The notes under the pieces: model-generated
Told to the model about the DNA's origin: nothing
The model's database searches: none
The model's input: only the letters and a program-made list of their open reading frames with translations
DNA from: Sphingosinicella humi
GTDB lineage: Bacteria; Pseudomonadota; Alphaproteobacteria; Sphingomonadales; Sphingomonadaceae
Direction: 5' to 3'
DNA: 64,000 nucleotides
Assembly (NCBI RefSeq): GCF_003129465.1
Contig: NZ_QFFF01000001.1
Location: forward strand, 434,001 to 498,000
Part shown: piece after piece, positions 41,905 to 51,228 of the stretch
Layout of the letters: each line of letters starts with the position of its first letter
How positions within the stretch are numbered: the stretch's first letter is position 1
Translations under genes and position numbers: made by a program

Positions 41905-42360
41905 TTAATTGGCGACCAGCTTGACGAAGGCGCTCGATACCCAGCCGGATCCGCACGGCCCTTCATAGGGCTGGCGCACCGTCACCGGCCCGGCGACGCC
42001 GCAGGAGGGATCGAGCGTCCCGCCCTCGTGGAAGACGACGCCCATCCAGTCCTGATCGTGCGAGCGCGTGCAGACGAAGAAGCGAGTCCCCGCCGCGATC
42101 GCCCCCGTCTCCTCGGCCGCGTCGAACGGCGCCGCCCGCACCGGCAGGCGGCCGCCCTCGGCGAGATTGCGGGTGGTGCCCGCGGCGTTGCAGGCGTTGA
42201 AGCTGGCGCCCAGCTCGCCGATCCGCACCGGCACCGAACCCACCGTCACCGGCGCCGGCTCCGACCGCTCCAGCTCGATGCTCTCGGCGAAATGATTGTC
42301 CTGGACGGGTTCGCCGCAACCGGCGAGGCCCGCGAGGGCGAGAAGGATGAGGCGGCGCAT
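41905..42360 (-). CDS. Hypothetical lipoprotein
   Basis: A 151-aa protein with a lipobox (MRRLILLALAGLAGC, Cys15). The mature part contains four further cysteines (ASFNACNAAG, FFVCTRSHDQD, DPSCGVAGP, GPCGSGWVSSAFV) and a beta-rich stretch around GTRFFVCTRSHDQDWMGVVF that may be SH3-like. No firm family. It is divergent from cytochrome b561. The ATG at 42360 was chosen because it starts the signal peptide; longer frames are unlikely. Confidence 0.65.
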   Translation of the reverse strand: MRRLILLALAGLAGCGEPVQDNHFAESIELERSEPAPVTVGSVPVRIGELGASFNACNAAGTTRNLAEGGRLPVRAAPFDAAEETGAIAAGTRFFVCTRSHDQDWMGVVFHEGGTLDPSCGVAGPVTVRQPYEGPCGSGWVSSAFVKLVAN

Positions 42361-42484
42361 GGGACCTATCTGGCGGCTGCGGCCTGGGAAATCCAGAGCG
42401 GGGCTTGTGGTCACATTGGCCCTTGCGGAACGTCGGCGTCCGGTGAATGTTCTGATCTCGTAACGAGGCCCCAAGGAGTCGCTC

Positions 42485-43093
42485 ATGACCACGACCGTGC
42501 CCGAAGCCGTGCCGCAGCCCGAAACGATCCTGCGCTACAACAATGTCGCCGCCGCCATCCACTGGCTGACCGTGGTGCTGCTGCTGACCCAGGTCTATGT
42601 CGGCTTCACCTTCCACAATATGGAACGCGGGCCGGAGCGCGCCGAATGGTTCACCTGGCACAAGACCATCGGCGCCACGATCCTCGTCCTCTCCCTCATC
42701 CGCCTCGCCTGGCGCCTCGCGCACAAGCCGCCGCCCTTCCCTGTCGAGCTGCCGCGCTGGGAGCGCATCGCCGCCGTCTGGAACCACCGCGCCTTCTATG
42801 TCCTGCTGATCGTCCTGCCGCTGACAGGGCTCCTCACCGTCTCCGGCGGCGCCAACGAAGCAACCACGCGACTGGTCGGCGGCATCCCGCTGCCGCTCAT
42901 CCCCGGCATCTCGGAGGCGCTCGGCGACACCTTCGGCGGCATCCACGAGTTGCTGGTGAGGGTCACCATCGCGCTCATCGTCATCCACGTGCTCGCCGCC
43001 TTGAAGCACCAGTTCGTCGACCACAGCCGCGCCGAAGGCCGCATGCCCCCCTTCCGCGAACGCGACCGCACGCCTACGGCGCCGGTGAATTAG
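42485..43093 (+). CDS. Cytochrome b561
   Basis: A 202-aa four-helix inner-membrane dihaem cytochrome b561 of the bacterial CybB family. Histidines that ligand haem are in IHWLTVVLL, WFTWHKTIGATIL, and GGIHELLVRVTIALIVIHVLAALKH. It moves electrons, and in some bacteria it removes superoxide at the membrane. GGAG precedes the ATG. It is followed by a palindromic repeat rather than another operon gene. Confidence 0.92.
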   Translation: MTTTVPEAVPQPETILRYNNVAAAIHWLTVVLLLTQVYVGFTFHNMERGPERAEWFTWHKTIGATILVLSLIRLAWRLAHKPPPFPVELPRWERIAAVWNHRAFYVLLIVLPLTGLLTVSGGANEATTRLVGGIPLPLIPGISEALGDTFGGIHELLVRVTIALIVIHVLAALKHQFVDHSRAEGRMPPFRERDRTPTAPVN

Positions 43094-43102
43094 CGCACCG
43101 CC

Positions 43103-43180
43103 CGTCATTGCGAGCGGAGCGAAGCAATCCAGGCCGCGCAAGTTCTGGATTGCTTCGTCGCGTCGCTCCTCGCAATGACG
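43103..43180. repeat. Palindromic repeat, family A copy 2
   Basis: A 78-bp unit bounded by CGTCA and TGACG, with GCGAAGCAATCCAG and CTGGATTGCTTCG arms as in the copy after clpA (10026-10096). Confidence 0.78.
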
Positions 43181-43204
43181 GGCAGACACAACTAAGGAAG
43201 ACCC

Positions 43205-43603
43205 ATGGCCTATTGGCTGATGAAGTCCGAGCCCGACACCTATAGCTGGGACGATCTCGTCCGCGATCGAAGCACCGACTGGGACGGCGTCCGCAACAAC
43301 GCCGCCCGCCTGCACCTCCGCGCGATGAAGCCCGGCGACGAGGCCTTCTTCTACCATAGCGGCGCCGAGCGGGCGGTGGTCGGCATGATGCGCATCACCG
43401 GCGAGGGCAAGCCCGACGGCGAGGACGGCAGCTGGGTCAAGGTCCCCGTCGAGCCGGTGCGGGCGCTGGAACGGCCGGTGACGCTGCAGGCGATCAAGGC
43501 CGAACCCAGCCTGGCGCAGATGGAACTGGTCCGGCAGTCGCGTCTCTCGGTCTCTCCCGTCCGTGGCGATGAGTGGGCGCTGGTGCTGAAGATGGCGGGC
43601 TGA
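43205..43603 (+). CDS. EVE domain-containing protein
   Basis: A 132-aa protein that is a single EVE domain (PUA/YTH-like): MAYWLMKSEPDTYSWDDLVRD, WDGVRNNAARLHLRAMKPGDEAFFYHSG, GMMRITGEG. EVE domains bind modified nucleic-acid bases, and fused versions occur in methyl-dependent restriction. This is the short stand-alone form widespread in bacteria, thus not by itself a defence gene, although it neighbours the methyltransferase island. Confidence 0.9.
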   Translation: MAYWLMKSEPDTYSWDDLVRDRSTDWDGVRNNAARLHLRAMKPGDEAFFYHSGAERAVVGMMRITGEGKPDGEDGSWVKVPVEPVRALERPVTLQAIKAEPSLAQMELVRQSRLSVSPVRGDEWALVLKMAG

Positions 43604-44051
43604 GCCGCCCGGGCGACCCCACCGCCCCCCCCCGCGAATGGTCCCGATGTTCGCAGTGGCCATGGGGGCGGAGGGAGCGACTTCCCAACCGGCCTGCCCT
43701 GAGCCACGATGCGGATGCGAAGCCTCCCGAGAAGCGGGCGGGAGGGCACCTTTCTTCTGCATGAGCTGTCTCCCGGCTTTTGGAACAAAAGGCGAATCGA
43801 CCAGGATATGCCTCAAGAGAGGGCCTGTAGGAAATAGTTTGTTCTTGGTTGGTTCTGCCTGCCGTGCTAATCGGCGTCGGCAGGTCACGTCGTGACGATG
43901 GGCGCATGGGTCATGCATCCCAAACTGCCGGCCTTGGTGAGCGGAGCTGCTAAGTGGCTCGTCTGATTCAGTATTTTCTGTGAACTCATTGATTCGAAAT
44001 AACTATTGCACCAGCTTATAAAAACTGCCACATTCCGACGAGGGAGCGATA
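43604..44051. other. Gene-free 448-bp spacer at island boundary
   Basis: No convincing gene, tRNA or repeat. The first half is GC-rich with a run of C (CCGCCCCCCCCCGCG near 43622). The last 100 bases are AT-rich (ATTCAGTATTTTCTG, AACTATTGCACC, CTTATAAAAACTGCC) and probably hold the promoter of the methyltransferase gene. An 85-codon frame at 43638 has no visible family or ribosome site. Confidence 0.5.
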
Positions 44052-47000
44052 ATGACGGCAGCGCTGGTAACCGGTTGGCTGGAAGCCCTCGGTTACGAGG
44101 GAATTGGAGACGCGCTAGTCAGCGACGTCAACGAGATTGGGCGCCGACCTTATGCCTCTGAACTTTATGACTTACTCGACCCTGCGGGTGACTATCGCTT
44201 AGATGCGGTATTCTTGGTCGAAAACACGCCGACTATTTGTTTCATTGAGGGGGCACAGGTTCATGATCAAGCCCTGATCGACGCTTTGCGCCAGCGTCTG
44301 TGGAACCAGAATTTGGCTTCTGCGCTACTTGTTCTGCACTCGGGCGAGTTGTGCGCCTATTCCGTCCCGAAATGGAAAAACGCTCTTGCGACCGACAGAA
44401 TTGGGCGCGCCGAAGCTCGGCTCGACGGTCACTGGTCAGCAGGGGAAATACAGTCATCCGAAGTGCAGAGACGGCTTTCGGATTGGTTCGATCCAAACCG
44501 CCGTGTTGATCGTGATCTCCTACGCCAGCTCAGCATCGCCGTTACCCAACTGACGGGTGGGGCCACTCCACCCATCGAGCGCCAGCTCGAAGCGCAGATG
44601 CTCCTCGCACAGGTTCTGTTTGTTTCATACCTTGAACATCGTACGATCGTGGGTGACGATTACCGGGGAGAACACGATCTACGTCCGTTCCACGAACTCG
44701 TGAAAGCTCGTGACGGGGCGGCGCTCGACGCGCTCATCAAACAACTAAAGCACGACTTTAACGGCGACTTTCTGGAGCCGAGCGAGATAAGTTGGGCGCG
44801 TTTGGATGGAAGAGCTTTTGGCGTCGTCGACAGTCTTCTCTCGCGCATCAATCTGGAAACTGGGCAGCGCGACTTCTGGAATTACGATTTTAGTCAGATC
44901 CCGGTGGAACTCCTATCCGGTATTTACGAGACATTCCTTCAAGAAGAACGGAAGGTGGATGGAGCGTACTACACGCCGCGAATGCTCGCGGAATTGGCTG
45001 CTGAAGAGGCCTTTCGGGACATCGCCGACCCGTCCAATTTACGCATCTACGACGGGGCATGCGGCTCGGGAATCCTGCTTACTACCGCGTTTCGAAAGGT
45101 CGTCGCCTATCGCGAAGCTGCTCTGGATCGCGCGCTAGATATCAATGAGCGGATTGAGCTGCTGCAAGACACGATTTTCGGGGGGGATATCAATCACATC
45201 GCGTGCCGAGTGACGGCGTTCAGTCTTTATCTGTGCCTCCTAGAGCGATTGTCGCCACGAGACCTCGCTCGCCTCCAACGCGAGCATGATTGCAGACTAC
45301 CGAAGTTGATCGGATCCAACATCGCCGAGGGCACATCAGAGGGTGATTTCTTCTCACCGAAGAACACTTTCTCCTCTTCATCCTCCTTCGATGTAGTGAT
45401 CTCCAATCCACCTTGGCGCGAGTTGCGCGCAGACGAAGGTCAAACGGCAGTCGCTTGGGCCGCAAAGAATCGCATCCGCATGCCACACCGACAGTTCGCA
45501 GCAGCCTTTGCAGCGAAGGCGACCGAGGCAGCGCGCCCCGCCGGTCGGATTGTTCTGATCCTCCCGAGCTCGCTCATTACGGCCCCTACGAACGCTGACT
45601 TCCTCCGCCAATTCACCGTGCGCTTCTCGATCGAACGCATGATAAATCTCGCTGATTTCCGCCGCCTCCTTTTTGCTCAGGCGGAGCATGCTTGCACGAT
45701 AGTGCGAGCATCCAACCTCCCAGGTCTACGCGGCGAGCGGATTACTGGCTCATTTGAGTATTGGATGCCGAAGGTGGACATTAGCTTCGCCTTCAACCGC
45801 CTAACACTGCACGAATACGATACGCTCAGCCTTCCACGTAGCTGCCTTGTCGAAGACAACGCTGTGCTCCGGCGACGGTTCTGGGGCGGGCGGCGCGACG
45901 CCGGCCTTGTGCAACGCCTCGCGCAGTTGCCGCGCCTTGGCGATGCGATGCGAGACGGAGGCTGGATTGCCGCCAAGGGCTATCACATGCGGGACGGCAA
46001 TAAGACTGCCTCGCCCGAACCGCTGCTTCATCTCCGTTATCTCCCCACCAACGCACTCAACAGCCAGAGCCCGGTTGTCGATACGGCATTGCTGACCCAC
46101 TTGCCCGTGGAACGCGGTGTGGCAAGTCACGGGAATTTGGCCATGTACGAAGGGCCGCGCGTGCTGTGGCCCGACGGGACATCTCCCGAAATCGAAGTAC
46201 GAGCTGGTTTCTCTGACACGCCGTTCTGCTTCTCATCTGCGGTGGGCGGATTGCGCCTTCCAGAGGCCGAGCGCAGAACGGCGCGTCTACTAACTTGCTA
46301 TCTCCGATCGAGCTTGGCGAAGTACTGGCTAATTCTCACTGGCTATTCCGCTTCCGCGGAGCGAGCACGTGTGACGGTAAGTGAAATTCGCTCGCTTCCC
46401 TTCATCAGGCCGGAACAGCATCCTCGCGCAGAAGTGGCCGAGCAAGCTCTCACAGAGGCTAATACGCAGCTTGCGCGGTTCGAAAGACCGGGCGGGATGG
46501 TCTTCGCGCAAGGCGCATACGAATTTGCGCGCGACGGAATCGACGAGCTGATTTTCCGATATTTTGGCCTGAGCGAGCATGAGCAAATTCTGATCCGAGA
46601 TATGGTCGACCTGGTGGCCAAGAGTCTTCAGCCAACGAGCTATCCTGAGCTGCACACGCCATTGCAGGACCCCGTTCAGCGCGATGATGTTGCAGCGTAT
46701 TTAGCCCAACTTCAGGAGACTCTATGCCGTTGGTCGGAAAGTAGCGGTGGCGAGGGCGCAATAAGCGTCGCTCGAGTTGATCGTGCTGGTGACCGAACTC
46801 CCATCGACGTAGTGCATATCGCCTTAGGCAAGACAATAAGCGAAGTAATGCGTTCGCCCCCACAGGCTGCTACTGTCCGAGAGCTGCTGACTGCCATTGC
46901 TTCGCGGATTGAGAAGGGCTCGAGCATCGACTTCTTTTCGATGCCGAACTCAATCTTTGTCTGGGGTAATGACGTTTATCTGGTGAAACCCTCCCGCAAG

Positions 47001-47090
47001 CGCTTCTGGACGAAGAGCGCCGCCCTTCGTGATGCCGACGAGGTTGTGGAGCTTTTGGTTAGCGAACCCGCGGAGGCGGCGGTCGCTTGA
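44052..47090 (+). CDS. Large N6-adenine DNA methyltransferase, putative restriction/defence protein
   Basis: A 1012-aa protein of the COG1002-type N6-adenine methylases. GAYYTP at 304-309, the SAM motif DGACGSG at 334-340 and the catalytic NPPW at 452-455 place the methylase in the centre; the C-terminal third probably recognises DNA. The N-terminal 120 residues resemble a PD-(D/E)XK restriction domain (Asp51 in YRLDAVFLVEN, Glu66 in TPTICFIEGA) but the lysine after the glutamate is missing, so that domain is probably inactive. It overlaps the next gene at TTGA. GAGGGAG precedes the ATG. GC content is visibly lower than in neighbours. Confidence 0.88.
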   Translation: MTAALVTGWLEALGYEGIGDALVSDVNEIGRRPYASELYDLLDPAGDYRLDAVFLVENTPTICFIEGAQVHDQALIDALRQRLWNQNLASALLVLHSGELCAYSVPKWKNALATDRIGRAEARLDGHWSAGEIQSSEVQRRLSDWFDPNRRVDRDLLRQLSIAVTQLTGGATPPIERQLEAQMLLAQVLFVSYLEHRTIVGDDYRGEHDLRPFHELVKARDGAALDALIKQLKHDFNGDFLEPSEISWARLDGRAFGVVDSLLSRINLETGQRDFWNYDFSQIPVELLSGIYETFLQEERKVDGAYYTPRMLAELAAEEAFRDIADPSNLRIYDGACGSGILLTTAFRKVVAYREAALDRALDINERIELLQDTIFGGDINHIACRVTAFSLYLCLLERLSPRDLARLQREHDCRLPKLIGSNIAEGTSEGDFFSPKNTFSSSSSFDVVISNPPWRELRADEGQTAVAWAAKNRIRMPHRQFAAAFAAKATEAARPAGRIVLILPSSLITAPTNADFLRQFTVRFSIERMINLADFRRLLFAQAEHACTIVRASNLPGLRGERITGSFEYWMPKVDISFAFNRLTLHEYDTLSLPRSCLVEDNAVLRRRFWGGRRDAGLVQRLAQLPRLGDAMRDGGWIAAKGYHMRDGNKTASPEPLLHLRYLPTNALNSQSPVVDTALLTHLPVERGVASHGNLAMYEGPRVLWPDGTSPEIEVRAGFSDTPFCFSSAVGGLRLPEAERRTARLLTCYLRSSLAKYWLILTGYSASAERARVTVSEIRSLPFIRPEQHPRAEVAEQALTEANTQLARFERPGGMVFAQGAYEFARDGIDELIFRYFGLSEHEQILIRDMVDLVAKSLQPTSYPELHTPLQDPVQRDDVAAYLAQLQETLCRWSESSGGEGAISVARVDRAGDRTPIDVVHIALGKTISEVMRSPPQAATVRELLTAIASRIEKGSSIDFFSMPNSIFVWGNDVYLVKPSRKRFWTKSAALRDADEVVELLVSEPAEAAVA

Positions 47091-47758
47091 AGCGCATTAT
47101 CAACGCATCCGGCGCAGCGCCTACTCTCTTCCCCTCCGTCGATTTCGACGCATTCTTAGCTTATCTCCGCGCGGTGTGGGCCGAGATAAAGGCGCTTAGC
47201 CCAAAGTGGTGGACCGCCAAGAAAGAAACCGATCTCGTTGGTGGTTTCTATGTCATGCTAAACGACGATGAATCACAGCTTCGACATGGCGTTGGATTCG
47301 GACATTTTTTCTATGAACCGACAGAGGTTGAGATCAATCCGAAGACAAATATGCCAAAGCCGATTGGACGTACGGACATCCAGTTTGCGTATGCCGCTCA
47401 TATGGGGCCGCGATTGACGATTGAGTTCAAACGACTGAACAACAAGTCTCCTCTCCGGCAAAAATACTTCTCTCAGGGCGTTTCGCGCTTCGTCTCAGGT
47501 AAGTATGCCCCGTCGCATGACACCGCTCTCATGGTCGGGCTGGTGGAGGGATCGGCGACTAACGAAAAGGCAGGCTTGCTGAAGTATCTCAGGCTAGCGA
47601 GCACGAAAGCTTCCCTCGCCCTACAGCCGATCACTCATCCGGAGTACGGGGACCCATCCAAACATGGGCCTGCGGTCGATTTCGATACGTTGCACAAGAG
47701 GCCGACTAATTGCTCCTGTGAGGAAATCACGATCGGCCATATTCTTCTCGAGCGCTGA
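47087..47758 (+). CDS. PD-(D/E)XK-like putative nuclease coupled to the methyltransferase
   Basis: A 223-aa protein with no family I can name. A nuclease-like core is visible: Glu47 in KKETDLVGGFYVML, Asp97 in GRTDIQFAY, then Glu113 and Lys115 in RLTIEFKRL (D-x15-E-x-K), then a helix QKYFSQGVSRFVSGKY with Gln130 and a strand TALMVGLVEG. It starts at TTG inside the methylase stop (TTGA overlap), so both should be made together. I infer that it is the cutting subunit, or a modification-sensing effector, of a two-gene system. No other island gene follows. Confidence 0.7.
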   Translation: MKRIINASGAAPTLFPSVDFDAFLAYLRAVWAEIKALSPKWWTAKKETDLVGGFYVMLNDDESQLRHGVGFGHFFYEPTEVEINPKTNMPKPIGRTDIQFAYAAHMGPRLTIEFKRLNNKSPLRQKYFSQGVSRFVSGKYAPSHDTALMVGLVEGSATNEKAGLLKYLRLASTKASLALQPITHPEYGDPSKHGPAVDFDTLHKRPTNCSCEEITIGHILLER

Positions 47759-47782
47759 TTAGGAGTATCAGCCCTAATCCAA

Positions 47783-47805
47783 GAGGCGGCCAACTAGGCC
47801 GCCTC
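47783..47805. terminator. Hairpin overlapping the typA stop
   Basis: GAGGCGGCC and its exact complement flank a 5-base loop AACTA, which contains the reverse of the typA TAG. It lies between convergent genes. No T-run follows, so termination is plausible but weakly supported. Confidence 0.5.
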
Positions 47806-49611
47806 CGCCTTGCGGCTTTGCCGCTTGCGCTCGTGGGGATCCAAATACCGCTTCCGTATCCGGATCACCTTCGGCGTCACCTCCACCAGCTCGTCGTCCT
47901 GGATATACGCAATCGCCTGTTCCAAGGTCATCCGCCGCGGCGGGGTCAGGCGGATGCCCTCATCCTTGCCTGAGGCGCGGAAGTTGGTGAGCTGCTTGCT
48001 CTTGAGCGGGTTTACTTCCAGGTCCTGGGGCTTGGCGTTCTCGCCGATCACCATGCCTTCGTAGAGCTTCTCGCCCGGCGCGATGAAGAGGATGCCGCGC
48101 TCCTCCAGCGCGTTCAGCGCATAGGCGACGGCCTCGCCCTGCTCCATCGAGATGAGCACGCCGTTCTGGCGGCCCTGGATCGGGCCCTTGTAGGGGCCGT
48201 ATTTCTCGAACAGCCGGTTCATGATGCCGGTGCCGCGCGTGTCGCTGAGGAACTCGCCATGATAGCCGATGAGGCCGCGGCTGGGGGCGGAGAAGGTGAG
48301 GCGCGTCTTGCCGCCGCCCGAGGGACGCATGTCGGTCATCTCGGCCTTGCGCAGCGCCATCTTCTCGACGACCGTGCCGCTATGCTCGTCGTCGACGTCG
48401 ACGACGACGGTCTCATAGGGCTCCTCGCGGCCGTTCGGGCCGTCGCGGAAGAGGACGCGGGGGCGGCTGATCGAGAGCTCGAAGCCTTCGCGGCGCATCG
48501 TCTCGATGAGGACGCCCAATTGAAGCTCGCCGCGGCCGGCGACTTCGAACGCGTCCTTGTCCTGGCTCTCGGTGATGCGGATGGCGACATTGCCCTCGGC
48601 CTCGCGCTCCAGCCGGTCGCGGATGACGCGGCTCTGCACCTTGTCGCCGTCGCGGCCGGCATAGGGGCTGTCGTTGACCGCGAAGCTCATGGCGAGCGTC
48701 GGCGGATCGATCGGGCGGGCGGGAAGCGGCTCGGTGACCGTGGGCGCGGCCATGGTGTTGGAGACGGTCGCCTTGGTGAGGCCGGCGATGGCGACGATGT
48801 CGCCCGCCTGCGCGCTCTCGACCGGCACGCGCTCGAGGCCGCGGAAGGCGAAGACCTTGGTGGCGCGGCCTTCCTCGACGACCTTGCCGGAGACGTCGAG
48901 CGCCTTGATTGGCATGTTGACGTCGAGCCGGCCGCTTTCGATGCGGCCGGTGAGGATGCGGCCGAGGAAGGGATCGCGGTCGAGCAGGGTGGCGAGCATC
49001 TTGAACTCGCCCGCGGGATCGAGGCCCGGCGCCGGGACATGGTCGACGATCTTCTGGAAGAGCGGCGTCAGGTCGCCCGAGCGGACGTCATCGGTTTCGC
49101 CGGCATAGCCGTTGCGGCCCGAGGCGTAGAGGACCGGGAAATCGAGCTGCTCGTCATTGGCATCGAGGCTCAGGAACAGCTCGAACACCTCGTCCAGCAC
49201 CTCGGCCGGGCGGGCGTCGGGACGGTCGATCTTGTTGACGACAACGATGGGGCGAAGGCCGAGGCCGAGCGCCTTGCCGGTCACGAACTTGGTCTGCGGC
49301 ATCGGCCCCTCGGCCGAATCGACGAGCAGAATGACGCCGTCGACCATCGAGAGGATGCGCTCCACCTCGGCGCCGAAATCGGCGTGGCCGGGCGTGTCGA
49401 CGACATTGATGCGGGTGCCGTTCCACTCGACCGAGGTGCACTTGGCGAGGATGGTGATCCCTCGCTCCTTCTCCAGATCGTTCGAGTCCATGGCCCGCTC
49501 GTCCACGCGCTGGTTGTCGCGGAAGGTGCCGGACTGGCGGAACAACTGGTCGACAAGAGTCGTCTTGCCGTGATCGACGTGGGCGATGATCGCCACGTTG
49601 CGAAGGCTCAT
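47794..49611 (-). CDS. typA: Translational GTPase TypA/BipA
   Basis: A 605-aa ribosome-associated GTPase needed for stress and cold responses and large-subunit assembly. G1 [11 protein letters not shown]2 region RGITILAK, G3 DTPGHADFG and G4 NKIDRPDA are present, followed by beta-barrel and EF-G-like domains ([20 protein letters not shown]) and the C-terminal TypA-specific domain. It diverges from mgtE; the 180-base spacer holds both promoters. Confidence 0.97.
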   Translation of the reverse strand: MSLRNVAIIAHVDHGKTTLVDQLFRQSGTFRDNQRVDERAMDSNDLEKERGITILAKCTSVEWNGTRINVVDTPGHADFGAEVERILSMVDGVILLVDSAEGPMPQTKFVTGKALGLGLRPIVVVNKIDRPDARPAEVLDEVFELFLSLDANDEQLDFPVLYASGRNGYAGETDDVRSGDLTPLFQKIVDHVPAPGLDPAGEFKMLATLLDRDPFLGRILTGRIESGRLDVNMPIKALDVSGKVVEEGRATKVFAFRGLERVPVESAQAGDIVAIAGLTKATVSNTMAAPTVTEPLPARPIDPPTLAMSFAVNDSPYAGRDGDKVQSRVIRDRLEREAEGNVAIRITESQDKDAFEVAGRGELQLGVLIETMRREGFELSISRPRVLFRDGPNGREEPYETVVVDVDDEHSGTVVEKMALRKAEMTDMRPSGGGKTRLTFSAPSRGLIGYHGEFLSDTRGTGIMNRLFEKYGPYKGPIQGRQNGVLISMEQGEAVAYALNALEERGILFIAPGEKLYEGMVIGENAKPQDLEVNPLKSKQLTNFRASGKDEGIRLTPPRRMTLEQAIAYIQDDELVEVTPKVIRIRKRYLDPHERKRQSRKAEAA

Positions 49612-49792
49612 GCAAAATTCCCGATGGAGCGAAATGAGGCGCGCATATAGCGGCGATGGTGCGCCGCAACAAGTGCGGCGTTCGTCTCGTATTTGAAAAG
49701 TTTATCGTTCAAATCGGCGTCCTCGACTACAAGAAGTGGCGGTCCTCGCGCCCGTCATTCACCTTCCAACGCGCAACTTGCGGGAGGTATTC

Positions 49793-50830
49793 GTGGCGAC
49801 CAGCTTAGAGACGGCGATGCCGGTCCAGCCCGCGGCGGATTCGGTCAAGATCGCGGCCAGGAACGAGACCGCCGGCGATTTGATGTCCCCGCCGGTGGGC
49901 GTGTTCGGACCGCAGATGACGGTGGCGGAGACGGTGGAGCAACTGCGCGAGCTGACCCGGGCCGCCTTCATCACCTATTGCTACGTAACCGACCCGGCGG
50001 GGAAGCTGCTGGGCCTGGTGGTGATGCGCGACATGCTCCTCGCCAGGCCCGAGGCGCGGCTCGAGGAGATCATGCTGAGGGACGTCTTCGCGCTTCCGGA
50101 GACGATGCCGCTCGCCGATGCGCTGAAGGAAGCGCTCGTCCGGCATTTTCCGGTCTATCCCGTGGTCGACGGGCACGGCGTCCTCAAGGGGCTGATCCGC
50201 GGCGAGCGGCTGTTCGCCGAGCGGGCGATCGAGATCAGCGCCCAGGCCGGCGCCATGGTCGGCGTCGAGAAGGAGGAGCGGCTCTCGACCCCGCTGAAGC
50301 GGAGCCTGCTGCTCCGCCACCCCTGGCTGCAGGTCAATCTCGTCACCGCCTTCGTCGCCGCGGCGGTCGTCGGCGTGTTCGAGGATACGCTCGCCCAGCT
50401 CGTCATCCTCGCCGTGTTCCTGCCCGTCATGGCCGGCCAGTCGGGCAATACCGGCTGCCAGGCGCTGGCGGTGGCGCTGCGCGGCATGACCCTTGGCGAC
50501 CTGAAGCCCGGCACCGAACGCGCCCTCGTCATGAAGGAGGGCATGCTCGGCTTCTTCAACGGCCTCTTCGTCGGCATCAGCGCCGGCCTCGGCATGTTCG
50601 TCTATGCGACCATGCAGGGCGAAGCGAATGCGTGGCTGATGGGCCTGGTTGCGCTGACCGCGATGGTGGCGAGCTGCGTGATCAGCGGCCTCGCCGGCGC
50701 GCTCATCCCGCTCACCCTCAAGCGGCTGGGCGCCGACCCGGCGACGGCGTCGAGCATCTTCCTCACCACCGCCAGCGACGTCGCCAGCATGGGCATCTTC
50801 CTCTCGCTCGCGACGGTGCTGCTGCTCTAG
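49793..50830 (+). CDS. mgtE: MgtE family magnesium transporter
   Basis: A 345-aa protein with a tandem CBS pair (DLMSPPVGVFGPQMTVAETVEQL; IMLRDVFALPETMPLADALKEAL) and five C-terminal transmembrane helices with VFLPVMAGQSGNTGCQALAVALRGM, the MgtE pore signature. The larger N-terminal domain of the classic MgtE is shortened, as in smaller family members. The GTG at 49793 has GGGAGG upstream and is preferred over the GTG at 49736. It overlaps the convergent DUF423 gene by four bases. No M-box-like leader was recognised. Confidence 0.9.
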   Translation: MATSLETAMPVQPAADSVKIAARNETAGDLMSPPVGVFGPQMTVAETVEQLRELTRAAFITYCYVTDPAGKLLGLVVMRDMLLARPEARLEEIMLRDVFALPETMPLADALKEALVRHFPVYPVVDGHGVLKGLIRGERLFAERAIEISAQAGAMVGVEKEERLSTPLKRSLLLRHPWLQVNLVTAFVAAAVVGVFEDTLAQLVILAVFLPVMAGQSGNTGCQALAVALRGMTLGDLKPGTERALVMKEGMLGFFNGLFVGISAGLGMFVYATMQGEANAWLMGLVALTAMVASCVISGLAGALIPLTLKRLGADPATASSIFLTTASDVASMGIFLSLATVLLL

Positions 50831-51228
50831 GCGCCGCGATGGCGCCAGGCGTGCCAACCGAGCCAAAGCCAGCCGGCGATCATGAGCGCGCCGCCCACGG
50901 GCGTGATCGCGCCGAGCCAGGTGAGGCCGGTCAGCGCCATCAGATAGAGCGTGCCGGAGAAGATGATGGCGCCGACGGCGAGGAACAGGGCGGGGACGGC
51001 CGAGCGCACGCCGCGCAGAGCCGCCAAGGCTATCAGCGCGACGGCGTGCCACATCTGATACTGGACGGCCGTCTGCCACCAGCCCGCCTCGCGCGGCCCC
51101 AGCACGTCCCGGAGCGCATGGGCGCCGAAGGCGCCCAGCGCGACGCCCACGGCGGCCAGCAAAGCGCCGGCGACCAGGATCGGGCGGGAGAAGGCAGCGG
51201 AGGTCGAAGCGGGGCTCAATGGATCCAT
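50827..51228 (-). CDS. DUF423 membrane protein
   Basis: A 133-aa protein with four hydrophobic segments: ILVAGALLAAVGVALGAFGAHAL, YQMWHAVALIALAAL, LFLAVGAIIFSGTLYLMAL and GAITPVGGALMIAGWLWL. GAFGAHAL and FSGTLYLMALTG are typical of DUF423 (YgdD). Function unknown. Its start lies inside the end of the DUF2474 gene, coupling it to the cyd genes. Confidence 0.88.
   Translation of the reverse strand: MDPLSPASTSAAFSRPILVAGALLAAVGVALGAFGAHALRDVLGPREAGWWQTAVQYQMWHAVALIALAALRGVRSAVPALFLAVGAIIFSGTLYLMALTGLTWLGAITPVGGALMIAGWLWLGWHAWRHRGA

Noticed and set aside
43205-43603. EVE gene as part of the methylase defence island
   Set aside because: It is the short stand-alone EVE protein found in many genomes, has host-like GC content, and is 448 bases from the methylase; kept only as a neighbour.
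43638-43895. 85-codon cysteine-containing frame in the spacer before the methylase island
   Set aside because: No ribosome site, no recognisable family, mixed composition; treated as non-coding.
49612-49792. Possible magnesium riboswitch ahead of mgtE
   Set aside because: No M-box or yybP-like core could be recognised in the 180 bases by eye; covariance search would decide.
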